The notes under the pieces are model-generated. The model was not told the origin of the DNA and did no database searches. It saw only the letters and a program-made list of their open reading frames with translations. Shown one piece after another: positions 7,933 through 9,525 of a DNA stretch of 9,525 bases (the first letter of the stretch is position 1; the number at the start of each line of letters is the position of its first letter). A program made the position numbers and the translations under genes. This DNA is from CAYTGR01 sp964437445 (GTDB lineage Bacteria; Chloroflexota; Anaerolineae; B4-G1; SLSP01): the NCBI GenBank assembly GCA_964437445.1, contig CAYTGR010000093.1, forward strand, positions 1 through 9,525. The letters run 5' to 3'.

Positions 7933-9309
7933 ATGGCCGCTTTCCCCCGCCGGTTAGTGCTCAGAGCCCACGAATGGTTCACCGGCCGCCACGTCCTGCG
8001 CCGCCTGGAAGAGCTCAACCGCACCCAGTGGCTGGACGAGCCGGCCCTGCTTGCGTTGCAACAGGCCAAACGGCAACAGATGGTGGAGTACGCTTACCAG
8101 TATGTCCCCTACTACCGCCGCCTGTTTGACCAGGTGGGTTTCCATCCCGCCGACCTGCCCCGCGACCCGCAGAGCTGGTTCAAAATCCCGCTGTTGACCA
8201 AAGACCTGATCACCGAGCACTTCTCAGAGCTGCTCACCACCGAGCCGGCCCGCCGCGCCCAACTCACCAAAGTCACCACCTCCGGCTCCACGGGCCGGCC
8301 GCTCACCTTCATGGAAGACAACGACTTCCGCGACGCCGTGACCGCCGACATCCAGCGGCATTTAGGCTGGGCCGGCTGGCAATTGGGCCAGTGCCACGCC
8401 TACATCTGGGGCGCCAACTTTGAAGTCAGCACGCAAGAATCCCTGCGCACCCGCCTGCTGGATTGGACCTGGAACCGCTTCCTGACCAACGCCTTTCTGT
8501 TAACCGAGGAATCGCTGGCCGCCTTCACCGCCGAAGTGCGCCGCCGGCGACCGGCGCTGCTCTTCGGCTACGCCTCCAGCCTCCACCGGTTTGCCCAATA
8601 CGTCCGCGAGCATGGCTACACGGATATTACGTTCAACGGCATCTTCTCCTCCGCCGAAGTCCTGCTCCCCCCCGTGCGCGCGCTGCTGGAAGAGACCTTC
8701 TGCTGCCGGGTCTTCAACCGCTACGGCACCAAAGAGCTGGGCGGCCTGGCCTGTGAGTGTGAAGCGCACACCGGCCTGCACATCAGCGCCGAAAACAATT
8801 ACATTGAGATTTTAGATACTGCCGGCCAGCCGGTTCCCCCCGGCGTCAGCGGCGAGATCGTCGTCACCAACCTGAACAACCGGGGGCTGCCCTTTATCCG
8901 CTACCAGCTGGGCGATACAGCCAGCTGGCGCGCGCCGGCTCCCTGCCCCTGTGGCCGCGCGGCTCCGATGTTAGAGATGATAGAAGGACGGGAAGTGGAT
9001 TTCTTCCAGACGCGCGACGGGCGCACCGCCTGGGCCGGCTTTGCCGGCGCCGGCTACAGCGCGCTGGCGCATCCCTCCATCAAGAAGTTCCAGGTAGTCC
9101 AGAAATCCCTGGACCTGATGGTCGTGCGGCTGGTCAAAGCAGGCGAGATCCCGCCCGAAGTGCTGGAACAGCTGGTCAAGACCATCCACATAGCCTTTGG
9201 CGACAACGTGGAAGTGCAGTTTGAGTACCCTGAGGAGATTCCGGTTCTGCCCTCGGGCAAACACCGGTACGCTATTTCGGAATTGCCCGCCGGACCGAAA
9301 GACAGCTAA
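7933..9309 (+). CDS. CapK/PaaK-like adenylate-forming enzyme
   Basis: This 458-residue protein belongs to the ANL superfamily in the phenylacetate-CoA ligase/CapK branch. It probably activates a carboxylic acid as an acyl-adenylate and passes it to CoA or another acceptor. The phosphate-binding loop is TTSGSTGRPL (115-124). FSSAE (238-242) and NRYGTKELGG (262-271, with the YGxxE core) contact the adenylate. RYQLGD (323-328) carries the ribose-binding Asp, and the C-terminal lid has PSGKHRY (440-446) with K443 as the likely catalytic lysine. ACEC (273-276) and CPCGR (338-342) may bind a metal or be structural, as in many PaaK relatives. Length matches the family (about 430-460). CapK-type genes are common in capsule and exopolysaccharide loci, where substrates are mostly uncharacterised. 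It is the last plus-strand gene, ending 14 bases before a strong hairpin. Confidence 0.88.
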   Translation: MAAFPRRLVLRAHEWFTGRHVLRRLEELNRTQWLDEPALLALQQAKRQQMVEYAYQYVPYYRRLFDQVGFHPADLPRDPQSWFKIPLLTKDLITEHFSELLTTEPARRAQLTKVTTSGSTGRPLTFMEDNDFRDAVTADIQRHLGWAGWQLGQCHAYIWGANFEVSTQESLRTRLLDWTWNRFLTNAFLLTEESLAAFTAEVRRRRPALLFGYASSLHRFAQYVREHGYTDITFNGIFSSAEVLLPPVRALLEETFCCRVFNRYGTKELGGLACECEAHTGLHISAENNYIEILDTAGQPVPPGVSGEIVVTNLNNRGLPFIRYQLGDTASWRAPAPCPCGRAAPMLEMIEGREVDFFQTRDGRTAWAGFAGAGYSALAHPSIKKFQVVQKSLDLMVVRLVKAGEIPPEVLEQLVKTIHIAFGDNVEVQFEYPEEIPVLPSGKHRYAISELPAGPKDS

Positions 9310-9323
9310 GGCGGTCTAACTAA

Positions 9324-9357
9324 AAAGGCGCGCTGTTGTGATGAACAGCGCGCCTTT
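9324..9357. terminator. Bidirectional intrinsic terminator between convergent genes
   Basis: A perfect 14-bp inverted repeat, AAAGGCGCGCTGTT / AACAGCGCGCCTTT, encloses a 6-base GTGATG loop. It sits 14 bases after the CapK-like stop and 18 bases past the stop of the minus-strand gene. The minus-strand transcript would end its stem in five U; the plus-strand transcript has only three, so termination is probably stronger for the minus-strand gene. Confidence 0.85.
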
Positions 9358-9375
9358 GGATTGGACGAATAGCCG

Positions 9376-9525
9376 CTACCGGTTGCGCAAGATCAGCGGA
9401 ATGTAGATGAAGTGGTTGGACGTTGTCACGGTAATGCGGACCACTGCGGTGCCGCACTGCACCGGCGTCCCGTTATCGCAGACTTCGTAGGTGAAGCTGT
9501 CGTTCGTTGTCTCGCTGCCGTCGTG
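9376..9525 (-). CDS. C-terminal fragment of a secreted Ig/cadherin-like repeat protein
   Basis: Only the last 49 codons of a minus-strand gene are inside the window; the gene runs off the right edge. The fragment holds the end of an Ig-like/cadherin-like domain: NDSFTYEVCDNG (residues 8-19 of the fragment), a Cys pair (16 and 24) and AVVRITVT (27-34). This matches the final strands of domains with the pattern DSFTYTV...ATVTITV that recur in large extracellular bacterial proteins. A short hydrophobic, basic tail follows, SNHFIYIPLILRNR, directly before a TAG stop. I infer a large exported, possibly surface-attached protein. The convergent orientation and shared hairpin put it in a different transcription unit from the polysaccharide genes. 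The rest of its architecture cannot be seen. Confidence 0.75.
   Translation of the reverse strand, partial: HDGSETTNDSFTYEVCDNGTPVQCGTAVVRITVTTSNHFIYIPLILRNR

Noticed and set aside
7389..8069. 226-codon minus-strand open frame
   Set aside because: It spans the GNAT gene, an intergenic gap and the CapK-like start on the opposite strand, with no protein-like motifs.
1..9525. CRISPR array, tRNA, transposase or phage genes
   Set aside because: No direct-repeat/spacer pattern, cloverleaf, insertion-sequence ends or recombinase motifs were found on either strand.

Overview
The window is a GC-rich stretch with one tightly packed plus-strand gene run (6 to 9309) and the tail of a convergent minus-strand gene at the right edge. 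It looks like a surface-polysaccharide (exopolysaccharide or cell-wall glycan) locus. The large secreted protein with an Ig-like C-terminal domain, and the C-terminal tail IYIPLILRNR of the minus-strand protein, resemble secreted proteins I associate with Chloroflexota (Anaerolineae/Caldilineae type). No rRNA or other taxonomic marker is present, so this assignment is an inference. The run of exactly 100 N (7085-7184) shows that the window comes from a scaffolded draft assembly.

Layout, left to right: a family-4-like glycosyltransferase (6-1187); an unusual NodB-type polysaccharide-deacetylase-like protein (1184-2470) that overlaps it by ATGA; a classical polysaccharide deacetylase with TFDDG, HxxxH and YPFGG motifs (2473-3318); a FemAB-like double-GNAT acyl/aminoacyl transferase (3325-4368); a secreted right-handed beta-helix protein (4365 to at least 7084) that starts at TTG inside the previous stop codon and is cut by the gap; a GNAT acetyltransferase (7239-7874); and a CapK/PaaK-like adenylate-forming enzyme (7933-9309). 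A perfect 14-bp hairpin (9324-9357) follows. It is shared with a convergent minus-strand gene, of which only the last 49 codons (9376-9525) are present.

The first five genes are spaced -4, +2, +6 and -4 bases apart, which implies one transcript with translational coupling. A plausible joint role is that the glycosyltransferase adds a sugar, the deacetylases expose amines or remove acetyl groups, the FemAB-like protein, GNAT and CapK-like enzyme activate and attach acyl or aminoacyl groups, and the exported beta-helix protein binds, cleaves or epimerises the finished polymer. The gene set (glycosyltransferase, deacetylase, FemAB-like, acyl ligase, GNAT) recalls exopolysaccharide loci of exosortase/PEP-CTERM bacteria, but no exosortase is visible here. 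The most unusual single item is the 1184-2470 protein. It lacks the NodB first-motif Asp pair at its N-terminus but carries a sequence resembling that strand at its extreme C-terminus, as if the domain were circularly permuted.
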